A stretch of DNA of 64,000 bases from Lotus japonicus (taxonomy: Eukaryota; Streptophyta; Magnoliopsida; Fabales; Fabaceae), in assembly GCF_012489685.1 (NCBI RefSeq), contig NC_080046.1:21327304-21391303 (forward strand), given 5' to 3'. Positions 11,386-23,173 of this stretch are shown here, in pieces; position 1 is the first letter of the stretch; each line of letters begins with the position of its first letter. Under the pieces are notes generated by a model. It made no database searches. It had not been told where the DNA came from and worked only from the letters and a program-made list of their open reading frames with translations. Both the position numbers and the translations under genes were made by a program.

Positions 11386-11799
11386 TCAATCAACAACTCC
11401 TCAAAAGTATCATCTTAAAATCTAGCAATCCATTAACGTCATCTCCCTTTTTGAAGCTATCCTCATACTAACCATAAATTAATCTTCCACTTAGTTACAA
11501 ATCGAATTATAGACTTATCTCAAGTCCTAACACTCTAAACAACTCAGAATTCATTTACTTTAAGATCACTCTTATACTATACCTCAAAGAACTTAACTTG
11601 ACATTTCATCCTCAGATCTTCAATCTTTAAAGATTCAACTCTAATCGTCACAACTACAACCACAAAATCTCTCATTCGGACACGATTCTCAACTCACAAG
11701 GTCAATCTAAACCCTGTGATTCCAATTCAACTTAGTAAATCTCACTTTCTAACCTTAACATGTTTCCTCCAAAATCCATCTCAAGGATTCATTCACACT
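11386..11799 (-). other. gypsy internal 3' fragment (part 2)
   Basis: Continuation of 5146-5555 once LARD copy 1 is removed; the target duplication proves the two pieces were contiguous. It is C/A-rich on the plus strand with no recognisable domain. It abuts LTR B at about 11800, where a normal LTR start (TGTAAG) is lacking. Confidence 0.5.
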
Positions 11800-14700
11800 T
11801 AGGCGTTTAATTAATTAGATATTTATCGGCTTAAGAGCGATAAGCGCGATTAAGTTTAAGATGATATGTTCTTTGTACCCTGTGTGCTTTATATAAATGA
11901 AGTATTATTAATATTATTAGTATTTTCTCCCAAATTAGATAAAAAAGAAAGAAAGAAAACAAAGTAAAAAGAAAGAAAGAAAAGATCACGTAAGGACCAA
12001 TTCAATTTGTGGAAGAAGAATAGGAAATGATAAAAGAATAGTAAGAGACCAATTCAGTTTGTGAGGGAAGAATAGAAAATAAAAAGTAAAATAGAAGAAG
12101 AAGAATACTACGATGTGTAAGAATAGATATATATATGTATATCTAACTTGTTAACACTTCTACACTTGATCACTTAATTTTGCTTAAAGTGATTTTAAAC
12201 TATATCATATAGTTTTTCATAACTTTGGGTATAATGATATATTATCCATATATTTTTCTCTTAACTCTATGAGTTAAATCCTACACTACTCAAATCAATA
12301 TATATGTATTAAGAAAGGAAGGAACAATAGCTAGCCAGAAAACGTAACAAGGAAGATTGCATGGTAAGTGTTTAAGCATGAGGTGGCTTAACCAGATTGC
12401 ATGGTAAATGTTTAAAGCATGAGGTGGCTGAACCTGAGTGCATGGTAAGTGTGACAAGGATTGATAATTTTACGTGGAGGCATCGAATTTTTCATCTGGC
12501 AAAGCTAGGGGTCTAGTAAGCATGAGGTGGCCAATTAAAAAAATCAAAGACATTGCACTATAAAAGAGTTGGCAAGCCGCATATGAGAATGGTAACCAAC
12601 GGAAATGTAGAGAAGATTTGGAAGTATAAAGAATAGTGTTTTGAGTTATTAGTTTGTGGTGAAAAATTTTAAGTGTTTGTTTTGAGTGAGAGATTCTTAA
12701 GTTTTGGGAGCAGAAGATAGGATCTTGAAGTTTAGCATTTTTTTAAAGTAATTAATTTTCTAAGGATATGAAGAGCGAGAATGCGTACGTGTCGGGGCTA
12801 AAGAATAAAAGATAACGAGCCAGTACGAGGAGCGAAGACGTGATCGGATCAGAGTCGCAACTTTGGAAGGAAAGTGGCTAAGGTGAGGGCACTTCTCTTC
12901 GGGTATTTATATATTGAATATATGCTATATGCTTGTTGTGAGGATTATTCTCTTAGGCTATTTATATCATTGAATATATGTTATATGATTGTTGTGAGAG
13001 CACCTGGATGCTTGCTATTTGATAAAATGACTTGTTGTGATGATGTTTGTACTTTCATTATCATATTTGATTATCTATTAACGGCATATCACTTGTGTAA
13101 CCGGAGGGTTTTCCGAGTGTCGGTTAGAGGAGACTCTAACTATGCTTTAGATCTACTATGGTTTTCGATCAAGAGGTTTTCTCAAAAAGATTTATACAGA
13201 GTGGGATCTTTTATTTAATTTACCAAAGTTTTCGAAAAGGAACAAACCTATTCATGATTTACTTATAAAATTTCATAAATAATCAAGGGGTACACATATT
13301 TTTCATTGCAAAACTTTTAAAGAATGAGAAGGATACTTTCAAAGGGACTTCAATCAATTCTTTATAGAAAAGAGAATTTCAATGGGGGACTTTCTTTGAT
13401 GATTTTTGAGAAAAGAAAGACGAGACTCGACGACACAGTTACTTGGAGTGGAGTAACATGTCGTTGTGTAAACTTCGATCACTTGGAGCGGAGAGCAACC
13501 GTTGATGTTGAATCTAGATTTGGTTTTTTAGTATGACTGTTTTCTTAGAGATAGACGTGAACACTGGAGAGGGTGTTCCCGTTTGTTTGGCTAACCATGA
13601 TTCATATCATGCATGCATTCATTTTGTCAGGATGGTGGAGTGGCCATGCCTTTCTTCTGAGGACGATGGAGTGGTCGTACCTTCAAATGTTGATAATGGA
13701 GAGGTTATCAACCATGTTGATACTGGAGTGGGTATCAACTATGTTGATACTGGAGTGGGTATCAACTAAGTGACATTCACTAGTCAGAGGTCGATACTGG
13801 AGTGGGTATCAGACCGACTAAGTGTTGTCCCGCCTACCTCATGGAACATGCGTTTATATCCGGATCATTTGATGTGCCTCTGTGGCACTGCATTTGCACG
13901 AGCATATAGACTAACCTTAGGGTTTTCGATTGAGCTTATATGTACTATGAGTTTTGATATGCTTGAGATAAGCTAAATGTTATTTAATTGTTATATGTGT
14001 GGGAGAGGCTTGTCATTGACAACCCTCATATTTTACGTAAGCCACGTGATCGATAGATCTGCGTGTGTGAGCGTGAAACGTATAAATATGTGATTATGTG
14101 TATACTGTGTGACCTACTATTATATATATATACCTATATACCTATATTCTGGAAGTTGACCCTCGCACGCCATTGTATGTATTGCTTGTGTTTGGGCGGC
14201 CGGCGACTGCCAGGTGATGGGCGACGACATGATCAAGTACCATGCTTTGGGGAAGGCGCAGTGGTGCTGCCGATGAGGAGGATCCATGATGATCTGATGA
14301 CGTAACATAGCTTTGTCTCAGAGTTCTGTGAAGTGCACCGTGAGTCGTTCGTGAATTTGACTACATGTCTACTGATGCTAGAACCCTATTACAGATCTTA
14401 TTCGAGATCGATTGTTCGACCGTTGAGGAGAATCCCTCAGAGAGGAATAGAGTCTTGTGTAAGGCTTGAGCCTTTGGGTAGAAATTTTACCGTCACTGGT
14501 TGAAACTTGTAGGATGATCATATGAGTTTGTATTCTCTTGGGTTCGGATGAAGGGTAGGTCCCGATGTGTGTCGTTTGGTGGTCTATCCAGCGTAGAGAT
14601 CACATGAAGATAGTCGGGCGTAAGTCTTTTGATATTTCTTTTTGAAGACTCAACTGTACCTATACTTTTGGATATAAAGTTATATATTATTGGGTAATTA

Positions 14701-14829
14701 CCGTGTATTCGCTAGAGCATGTTTTGGAAAAAAAAAGTTACTCGCATATTTGGACTCCGAAAGTTTAGTCAGCATATTTAGTTTGGATAAAGGCTACTAA
14801 AGTGACCCTCGAGAAATCGGGGCGTTAAA
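11800..14829 (+). repeat. long LTR B (Ty3/gypsy, Tekay-like), plus orientation
   Basis: About 3.03 kb, inverted relative to LTR A and close to it in sequence, with visible single-base differences and a few indels. It begins at GCGTTTAATTAATTAG, so the first ~15 bases of the LTR are replaced, and ends GGGGCGTTAAA at 14829. No PBS follows, so it is a 3' or solo LTR. It contains a probable splice donor AAG/GTGAGG at 12883, ~55-bp direct repeats at 12365-12450, the hairpin array at 13438-13815, and a 19-codon ORF at 14217-14276 (starting MGDDMIKY) soon after a CAG. Confidence 0.8.
13438..13815 (+). repeat. hairpin array in LTR B, constant loop and variable stems
   Basis: Nine units with the loop TGGAGTGG (variants TGGAGAGG, TGGAGCGG). 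Perfect stems are GTTACT (13438-13457), GAACAC (13559-13578), ATGG (13632-13647), ACGA (13663-13678), GTTGATAA (13689-13712), GTTGATAC (13716-13739), GTTGATAC (13743-13766) and GATAC with an outer GGTC/GACC past a one-base bulge (13789-13815). One unit near 13482 is degenerate here but paired in LTR A. One unit is a tandem duplicate absent from LTR A. Confidence 0.85.
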
Positions 14830-15329
14830 GCGATGCTTAAGTAAGTTAGAGAAGTGTGAAGGCAAAGAAAAATGATAATGGGAAACTTGAGATTTTACTT
14901 GGGTGTTGGGGGAAGTTGGTATTTATAGTGGAGGTATGGGCTAAGGCCAAGAGGTGGTTGTTGTCGTGGCAGCTGATGCACGCATGCAGAGCATTGGATC
15001 TCGGCCTTCAAGTTGTGATCCTACAATTGAGGGTAAAGTGGCAGGCCTGACACATTCAGCACACGGTGTAGACCAACTGTGACGCTGCAGGCTTGCTTGT
15101 CGGGGGGTAGTTGGTGACAGGTTGCTTTCATGAGTCAAAAGGTTTCTAACACGCATGGACCAAACAAGTTTCTCATCTCGAGATGATCGACCAACGAGAA
15201 ACTTCTATGGGCGAGATTGCAACGCTCATTTGTCGTGTAGCCAGCCGGTCGGATGGGGATAGTGAGTTCCGGCCATTAGAATCCCCATAACAGTTGTTCC
15301 CTAGCTATGGCCTCGAGCTAACCGAGGCC
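14830..15329 (-). repeat. LTR-like fragment with minus-strand TATA box
   Basis: The minus strand has CTATAAATACC near 14920 followed by a C/A-rich leader typical of an LTR transcript start, truncated where LTR B joins at 14829. The 15000-15330 part is more GC-rich with no convincing ORF. Family unknown. Confidence 0.35.
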
Positions 15330-16430
15330 TGTAACACCCCAATTTCTTGAAGGTTAAAATCATAATCTTGCAAAGAAAATAAGGTAAACAAAGCAGTGAA
15401 GTTCAAAAAGTCGAAACAATTAAAAACTCAAATAATGAAAATAGAAGTGCCAAAAGGCAAACAAAAATAAAAACCCTAAGTAATCAAAGGAAACTATAAT
15501 GTCCCTTCCCGAGCCACCGTGTAGGATGAGACTTCATGGAAGAAGACAACGCTAAACAAACGAAGAGTGAGGTACAAACTCGATCGGACGACCAACCCAA
15601 ATAACCCCATTACAACAGTGGACCCTTAGAGACTTTACGCTTCACCGAGAGACGCTTCTCCACATGTTCTCGCTCCATGCACTTCCTAGCCTGATGGGTC
15701 CTCCACTAACTCTCTCGGTAAAGCCAGCCCTCTATAGTCATGTCGTCATCACCCAACCGACTCGCATTTGGAGCCACAACTTTCGCCACGTTCGTTCTAG
15801 TCTCATCATCAAACTTGCTGATGATGCGCATCAATGCTCTATGAGGAAAAATAATTCAATTAGTGCCATGGTAGTAATGCACTTTGATGATAAGCCCATA
15901 CCGAGAGGTTTTGAATCGGCTTTTTCCTAATCGCTTTCTATTTTTTGTGATGAGTTTTATCATCGACGTGAGTGATGACTCTAGTGTGTCGGATATTGAC
16001 GAGACCCCATGGGGACACCGTCCCCTTCGGGCGGTGGGCAATCGCAGAAAATGCTAGCACTCAGGTGTTTCAAGACTAAGCTCTATCGTTACGCCGAAGT
16101 CGTGAGTGGCGTCAAAGCTTCCGGGGTTCGACAGATTCTTGTCGTTGGACTGGTCTATGAACTCGGGTCAGCGGTCGAGCTTGTGTTAACTTCTAACATC
16201 AGCGACTCGCCTACAGATTGTGTTGGAGCCATGTCTCGTCCCCTAACAAGAATCATGTGACAATGATCCATGAGATCTCCCCGGACGAAGGTTAGTTCAT
16301 CTGGACCACCGAAGAGGTTAAGCTCACCCCTAGCTCTCTCGGCAAGGAGAAAGTCGAGGATCTATAATCTCATCTAGGGATGTTAGAAGATTTGGGAGAT
16401 GAAGTTCCGTTACTACTTTCTAACTAGAAG
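15330..16430 (-). repeat. LTR-end-like fragment, gypsy type
   Basis: TGTAACACCCCAATTTC at 15330 is the reverse of the GAAATTGGGGTGTTACA-type LTR ends seen elsewhere in this window (31666, 45236, 62197). The following 1.1 kb has scattered short ORFs, including an 88-codon one at 15664-15930, with no known domain. The right boundary is arbitrary. Confidence 0.4.
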
Positions 16431-17000
16431 GTACAAGAAAAGTGAACACCACTATTCAAGTTAAAAGGAAACATCACTATTTCAAAATACAAGAACAATC
16501 TTAAGTCACATAATCCACAAAACTAACAATCAATCGGTGGTAGAGGTTTAAACTTCTTAGAGAAGTGTGAATACGATCGCCTCTTACACTTCGCAAGTGA
16601 TTACAATCACCTCTCACTAGTTTCTCTCTTGGATAAATAATAAAACCGAGCAGTAAACGCATAAGAGAAGAAATTTAAAATCAAAATTAAAAACAAGAAC
16701 CAATGTTTCACTAAGTATAAGATCTCAAGTCTGCATACAGAATAATGTTACACTTTAAGATCAACTAAGGAGTTTAGCAACCCTCAAAAAATAAGAAAAT
16801 AATGAAAAAAGAAACAGTAACCGAAACTAAGAAATAAGGATTGCAAAAGATAGATGACAAAATGAAGTAAAAAAAGATGTCTGACCTAATCTATTCTACT
16901 AGTATTTATAATAATGTCTAGCTGCAAATTCAAGGCTTTTTTGCCCTTCTTGTGTGTTACAAGCCCAAGCCCAATAGAGGTAAGTTGTCTTTGTGCTTAT
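16431..17000 (-). repeat. diverged Athila/Tat-type LTR fragment
   Basis: On the minus strand a TATA box (TTATAAATACT, near 16905) is followed by a T-rich leader, then GTTGCTAAACTCC and a 'GACTTGAGATC' segment. The same order (TATA, GAGTTGCTAAACTCC, AACTTGAGGTT) occurs in the LARD LTRs at 6147-6320, so this appears to be a distant relative. Confidence 0.4.
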
Positions 17001-17280
17001 TTGTGATGGCCCATTATCGCGCAGCAGCGTCGCTCACTTTCGGATCATGATGTAGGGGAAGGCTTGTGATGGCTGAGTTGTACCGGCTGTAAAACTGATA
17101 TCCGGAGCTCGATAAAGCGGACATGGATTGATACATATGTTTTCGAGTGACAACCTGAAGTGTTCAAGTTCTGAATTGGCGTTGGGGACCTTGCATACAT
17201 GGATTGCGATGTTGGTGAAGCACCAATCATTCATCCTTTCTGCTTACTTAGCCACCGTGACCAGTGTTGGGATAAAGATG
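17001..17280. other. flank of the copia insertion, unassigned
   Basis: Moderately GC-rich sequence with short overlapping ORFs in both directions but no recognisable domain. Its last five bases, AGATG, are the likely target duplication of the copia element. Confidence 0.4.
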
Positions 17281-18000
17281 TGTTGTAATAATTACTCAAG
17301 GAGTAATAATTACAGAGTGTTTCAAAATGACAAATGTGTTGCATTGAATGGATTTGAATGAAGTCCCACATAGAAAGTGGAGCAACTTTTCAAAGCATTT
17401 ATATATCATTAAATGTCAACCATTCAACAAAGAGACAAAGAGAGGATATAGTGCCACAGGTGCATGGTTTGGTGGTCCCAAGCTTTTATGTCACATGTTC
17501 CATTCACACCACCCCTCGCCGGTGGCGACACCGGCGTGGGCGTGGGCGTGGGCGTGGGCGTGGAGGCGCTAGCGGCGGCTTGTAGACGGCACGACACTTG
17601 AGGCACTTTAGCACGACAGCGACGGCGACGGCAACTCGGTTGCCGTAACGTCCGTTTGTTTTGCTCGTTTTAGAATTCGAATTTAGCACCTGTTCATGAA
17701 GGGTCGCAATTATTCACATATTTGTTGGTAACAGACATAATTTATGAAGGGTCGCAACCTTATAAATTATTCTGTTTTTGCCTATAAATAGTGTTCAGAA
17801 TTCAGAACACAGGATATCCTCTGTTTTTCCAGAAAAATACTTCGCTGCTTATCGAGTTTTCATTAGTCTTGTGCAAATTCGAATCAAGGCTGATTATCAT
17901 GGGTATTCCTGCATCCAAACTCTAAGACGAAATTCAAAGAGTTCTTGAAATACTTTAAGGAAAGTGATTTCATCACGATCAAGCCTATATTTTTCCAACA
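17281..18000 (+). repeat. 5' LTR of the copia element
   Basis: 720 bp with a TATA box TATAAATAG at 17783-17791 and a GGCGTG repeat of about five units at 17534-17563 that is almost absent from the 3' LTR. Confidence 0.95.
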
Positions 18001-18018
18001 ATCTTAAAGTAATTTCAA

Positions 18019-20295
18019 ATGGCTACCGATGCTTCTGTCTCCAGTATCAAAGTTATGAACCAGGATCTTGTCAAACTTGATCGCTTCGATGGAACGAATT
18101 TCACTCGCTGGCAAGACAAGATGATTTTTCTCCTGACTGCACTGAAGATATATTATGTGTTAGACCCTGATCTAACACCAATTGCTGAACCAAAAGATGA
18201 TGATTCTGATGAACTTAAGACCGAAAGAAAGAAGCGCAGAGAGGATGAGTTGCTGTGCCGTGGACATATTCTGAACACTCTCTCTGACCGCCTCTATGAT
18301 CTGTACACAGACACTCAGTCCGCAGTGGAAATATGGAAAGCATTGGAATTCAAATTCAAGGCTGAGGAAGAAGGTACCAAAAAGTTCTTAATATCTAAAT
18401 ATTTCGATTTCAAAATGTTAGATACAAAACCTATTCTGCAACAAGTGCACGAGTTACAGGTTCTCGTAAATAAGATAAAGGCAGTGAAAATAGATATCCC
18501 TGAAGCCTGTCAAGTTGGTGCAATCATTGCAAAATTGCCACCTTCATGGAATGGCTACAGGAAGAAACTGCTGCACAATTCTGAAGACTTCTCTTTGGAG
18601 AAAATTCAGAAACACCTTCGAATCGAGGAGGAATTGAAGGTTAGAGACAAGGCCGAGTCTTCTGGTTTCTCTAAGGCAAATACTGTAACTGCAAAAGGCA
18701 AGAAAAAATATGATGGCAAACAGCAACATCTCGGACCAAAGAAAGAACATAATAAGTTCAAAAACAACAATGGAACAAAAGGTCCAAAAGGTGGCTGCTA
18801 TGTTTGTGGAAAGCCTGGCCACTTTGCTAGAGACTGCAGACAAAACAAGGCTAAAAAGGAAGTGAATGTTGTCCAAGTTGATGATGAAATAATCGCTACT
18901 GTCAGCGAAGTTATGGCTGTAAAGGGTAAAGTTGCAGGGTGGTGGTATGATACATGTGCCTCTGTTCATGTATCATATGACAAAGCATCGTTCAAGACTT
19001 ACTCTGAATCAACTGATGATCAAGAAGTGCAGATGGGAAATGAAGTTCGATCAAAGGTTGTCGGAACTGGAACTGTCGAACTCAATTTCACTTCCGGAAA
19101 GAAAGTTACTCTTGTTAATGTGCTGCATGTTCCAGAGATGAGTAGGAACCTTGTTAGTGGGGACTTGTTGGGAAAACCAGGAATCAAATCTGTGTATGAA
19201 TCCGGGAAACTCATATTAACTCGTAATGGAGTGTTTGTAGGAAAAGGATATTCCGCTGAGGGAATGATTAAATTATGTACTATTGATAACATTATTAATA
19301 AAGTTTCCAATTCTGCTTATATGATTGATTATGTTTCCTTATGGCATTCTAGATTAGCACATATTGGTATTAGTACTATGAATAGACTAATTAAGTCCAA
19401 ATTAATCTCATGTAACATTCATGAATTTGAAAAATGCGAAATATGTGTTAAATCTAAAATGATCAAAAAACCTTTCAAAAGTGTTGAAAGAAAGTCTAAT
19501 TTACTTGATCTTGCACATTCTGACTTATGTGAATTTAATGGCATGCTAACCCGTGGGGGAAATAAATATTTCATAACATTCATAGACGATTGTTCTAGGT
19601 ACACTCATGTTTACCTATTGAAGCATAAAGATGATGCTTTCATTGCCTTTAAATCATACAAAGCAGAAGTAGAAAATCAATTAAATAAAACTATCAAAGT
19701 TTTGAGAAGTGATAGGGGTGGAGAATATTTCTCTACAGAATTCGATTCTTTTTGTGAAGAACATGACATTATACATGAATGTTCTGCACCGCGGACACCA
19801 CAACAAAATGGTCTTGCTGAAAGAAAGAATCGAACCTATCAAGAAATGATAAACTGCATGCTAATGCACTCTGAATTATCATTTAATTTATGGGGCGAGG
19901 CACTTTTATCCGCATGTCATATAATGAACCGGATACCCCTAAAAATGACCGGAATATCTCCATATGAAATATGGAAGGGTAGATCACCCAATATTGGTTA
20001 TTTTAGAGTGTGGGGGTGCGTAGCATATTACAAAAATATGGATCCAAAGAGAACAAAATTGGGTCCCCGTGGAATTAGATGTGCGTTTGTCGGATATGCC
20101 ACAAACAGTAAGGCATATAGACTTCTAAATCTTGAGTCTAATGTCATAGTCGAATCCAGAGATGTGGAATTCTTTGAAAATCTTATAACAAAGAATAAAG
20201 ACTATGAAACGCACACTAATGAGGAATCTCGAGATATAGATTCTCAAAAAGTTGTAGAAGGAAAAGTAAGAGAATTCGAAAGACTAAGAACTTAG
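18019..20295 (+). pseudogene. copia Gag-protease-integrase region
   Basis: An open frame of 758 codons from ATG 18019, only 18 bases after the LTR. Gag opens with the KLDRFDGTNFTRWQ segment usual for copia Gag. A CCHC zinc knuckle, CYVCGKPGHFARDC, lies near residues 259-272. The protease site is DTCAS near residue 310, an unusual form of D-T/S-G. Integrase follows: HSRLAHIG with CEIC zinc-binding residues (~442-480), then catalytic D in LAHSDLCE, D in RSDRGGEY and E in LAERKNR. The frame closes at a TAG (20293) after a frameshift of about 20-30 bases earlier; the message continues in another frame with the reverse transcriptase. Non-functional as a polyprotein. Confidence 0.9.
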
Positions 20296-20299
20296 GTTC

Positions 20300-21919
20300 A
20301 GATGAAATCGATTCTCAACTCATTTCCTTTTACCTTGTTGAAGGTAATTGTAAGAATGATGTGCATAAAATTCCTATTATTCTACAATTAGAGGATGATC
20401 CTAAAACATATAAGGAAGCCATGGCTTCAAGGGATTCCTCTTTTTGGAAAGATGCAATCCGAGATGAAATAGATTCAATCTTGTCTAATCAAACCTGGGA
20501 ACTAGTTGATCTTCCAAAAGGTTCAAGACCTATTGGATGTAAATGGGTGTTTAGGAAAAAGTTTCATACTGATGGAACATTAAACACCTATAAGGCTAGA
20601 TTAGTAGCCAAAGGATTTAGACAAAAAGAAGGTATTGATTACTTCGACACATATGCACCAGTTGCAAGAACAACCACAATTAAAGTATTGTTTGCATTAG
20701 CCTCAATAAATGATCTTGCAGTACATCAAATGGATGTTAAAACTGCATTCTTAAATGGAGATCTAGATGAGGAAATTTACATGGAACAACCAGAGGGTTA
20801 CATACTTCCTGGAAATGAACAGAAAGTGTGCAAACTAGTAAAATCTCTATATGGCCTAAAACAAGCGCCAAAACAGTGGCATCAGAAATTTGACTTGGTC
20901 ATAATTTCAAATGGATTCATTCTGAATTCTTGCGACAAATGTCTATACACAAAGGTGCAGAACGATACTGCAATATTTCTTTGTCTTTATGTGGATGATA
21001 TGTTGATCATGAGCAATACCATGGATGAAATTTTAGAAACAAAGAATTTTCTAAAATCCTCTTTCAAGATGAAAGATCTTGGACAATTTGATACCATTTT
21101 AGGGATTAAAGTTAAAACAAATAGTGGGGGTTATGAACTTTGTCAAACACATTACATTGAGAAAATGTTAGATAAGTTCTAACACCTACGATTTAAGGAA
21201 GTAAATACTCCCTTTGATCCTAGTGTCAAACTTGAAAAGAATAAAGGAAGGGCAGTGGCCCAGTTGGAATATGCAAGCGCTATTGGATGTCTAATGTATC
21301 TAATGCAATGCACCAGACCAGACATTGCATTCTCTGTTGGTAAGATGAGTAGATATACTAGTAATCCAAATGGTGAGCATTGGAAGGCGGTTACAAGGAT
21401 ATTTGGTTATCTTTCAAAAACCAAAGATCTTGGACTTCATTATGATAGGTTTCCAGCAATACTAGAAGGATATACCGATGCTAGTTGGATATCGAGTGCT
21501 GGAGATCATAAATCCACCACTGGGTGGATATTCACACTGGAGGAGCAATTTCTTGGAAGAGCAAGAAACAGACGTGTATTACCCTCTCCACCATGGAATC
21601 AGAATTCGTGGCTCTAGCTTCTGCAGGACAAGAAGCTGAATGGCTAAGAGATCTCCTATTGGAAATTCCATTGGCTAAAGAAAATGTTTCAAAAGTGTTG
21701 ATACATTGTGATAGCCAAGCCACCCTAGCCAGAGCATACAGTGAAGTATATAATGGGAAATCTAGACACATAGGTCTGAGACATTCTCTTGTGAGAAAGA
21801 TGATTAAAGATGGAATTATCTCACTGACTTATATACGAACAAGCTATAATCTAGCAGATCCTTTTACTAAGCCACTGGCCAGAGACTTAGTAAAGAATAC
21901 CTCGAGAGGTATGGATTAA
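20300..21919 (+). pseudogene. copia reverse transcriptase-RNase H region
   Basis: The frame from about 20300 gives reverse transcriptase: IGCKWVFRKK, ARLVAKGF, QMDVKTAFLNGDL and the catalytic LYVDDMLI near 20985. A TAA at 21180-21182 interrupts it; the same frame then carries [14 protein letters not shown] and GYTDASW of RNase H. A one-base deletion near 21540 moves the end ([29 protein letters not shown]) into a third frame ending at 21919. All copia RT/RNase H landmarks are present, but the product cannot be made intact. Confidence 0.9.
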
Positions 21920-22471
21920 AACTCCTTGAGTAAGAGTTCCAACAACGGTAGCAACCCAATCTGAAGTTAAGAAAACCTTAACCTAAGATTCAATGGGTAA
22001 CAACAAATCGTTGATTTCGATGACAATGCAACATTAAGCAACAATGTTGACTATTAGATATTGAGGGTTGAGTATCAATATACTCTTAATGAATTTCATG
22101 ATCGAAATATGTGGTTTTGCGAAAATCACATACGATATGAACTTCACCTATATGAATTTCTAGATGGTGCTGTCTCAAATGAGAGTTGGAGTTTCTCTCA
22201 TAAAAATTCACGAAAAACAGGAAAGCACATGGCCATAAAAAGTGCTAGGCGAGGAAAGTGTAGGCGAAGGACCACAAACGAGTGTGTGTAATTTTATGTC
22301 GGTATGATCATTAGGAATATGGGTTCAAAGCTCAGCTATCTAATATTTCGATTATACTCTGCACAATATTTACTAAGGTTTAGTTCAAATCGAAAGATAC
22401 TAAACTGTATTAACACTCAGGTGTTTCTATTTCTGGAATAGGCATTGTCATTTATGTAACAAGTGGGGGAT
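21920..22471 (+). other. copia 3' untranslated region and polypurine tract
   Basis: Non-coding apart from a chance 76-codon ORF. It ends with the polypurine tract AAGTGGGGGA (22461-22470) against the 3' LTR. Confidence 0.75.
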
Positions 22472-23173
22472 TGTTGTAATAATTACTCAAGGAGTAATAA
22501 TTACAGAGTGTTTCAAAATGACAAATGTGTTGCATTGAATGGATTTGAATGAAGTCCCACATAGAAAGTGGAGCAACTTTTCAAAGCATTTATATATCAT
22601 TAAATGCCAACCATTCAACAAAGAGACAAAGAGAGGATATAGTGCCACATGTGCATGGTTTGGTGGTCCCAAGCTTTTATGTCACATGTTCCATTCACAC
22701 CACCCCTCGCCGGTGTCACCGGCGACACCGGCGTGGGCGTAGAGGCGCTAGTGGCGGCTTGTAGACGGCACGACACTTGAGGCACTTTAGCACGACGGCG
22801 ACGGCAACTCGGTTGCCGTAACGTCCGTTTGTTTTGCTCGTTTTGGAATTCGAATTTTGCACCTGTTCATGAAGGGTCGCAATTATTTACATATTTGTTG
22901 GTAACAGACATAATTTATGAAGGGTCGCAACCTTATAAATTATTCTGTTTTTGCCTATAAATAGTGTTCAGAATTCAGAACACAAGATATCCTCTGTTTT
23001 TCAAGAAAAATACTTCGCTGCTTATCGAGTTTTCATTAGTCTTGTGCAAACTCGAATCAAGGCTGATTATCCTGTGTATTCCTGCATCCAAACTCTAAGA
23101 CGAAATTCAAAGAGTGCTTGAAATACTTTAAGAAAAGTGATTTCATCACGATCAAGCCTATATTTTTCCAACA
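22472..23173 (+). repeat. 3' LTR of the copia element
   Basis: 702 bp, same termini as the 5' LTR, TATA box at 22956-22964. The shorter length comes mainly from a contracted GGCGTG tract. Confidence 0.95.

Larger units (their letters stand above)
17281..23173 (+). mobile_element. full-length, degenerate Ty1/copia retrotransposon
   Basis: 5893 bp with LTRs 17281-18000 and 22472-23173, both TGTTG...CAACA. The flanks are AGATG (17276-17280) and AGATT (23174-23178), an imperfect 5-bp target duplication. The interior has gag, protease, integrase, reverse transcriptase and RNase H in copia order. Three coding lesions are visible: a frameshift near 20280, a TAA at 21180-21182 and a one-base loss near 21540. 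The LTRs differ at about 14 positions plus a repeat-length change, so the copy is not recent. Confidence 0.95.

Noticed and set aside
13438..13815. CRISPR-like array
   Set aside because: The repeated unit is a short loop with changing inverted stems, not identical repeats with unique spacers, and the context is a plant LTR.
17348..17606. ORFs at the GGCGTG repeat (WAWAWA, RGRGRG, TPTPTP)
   Set aside because: Three-frame artefact of a hexamer repeat in the copia LTR.
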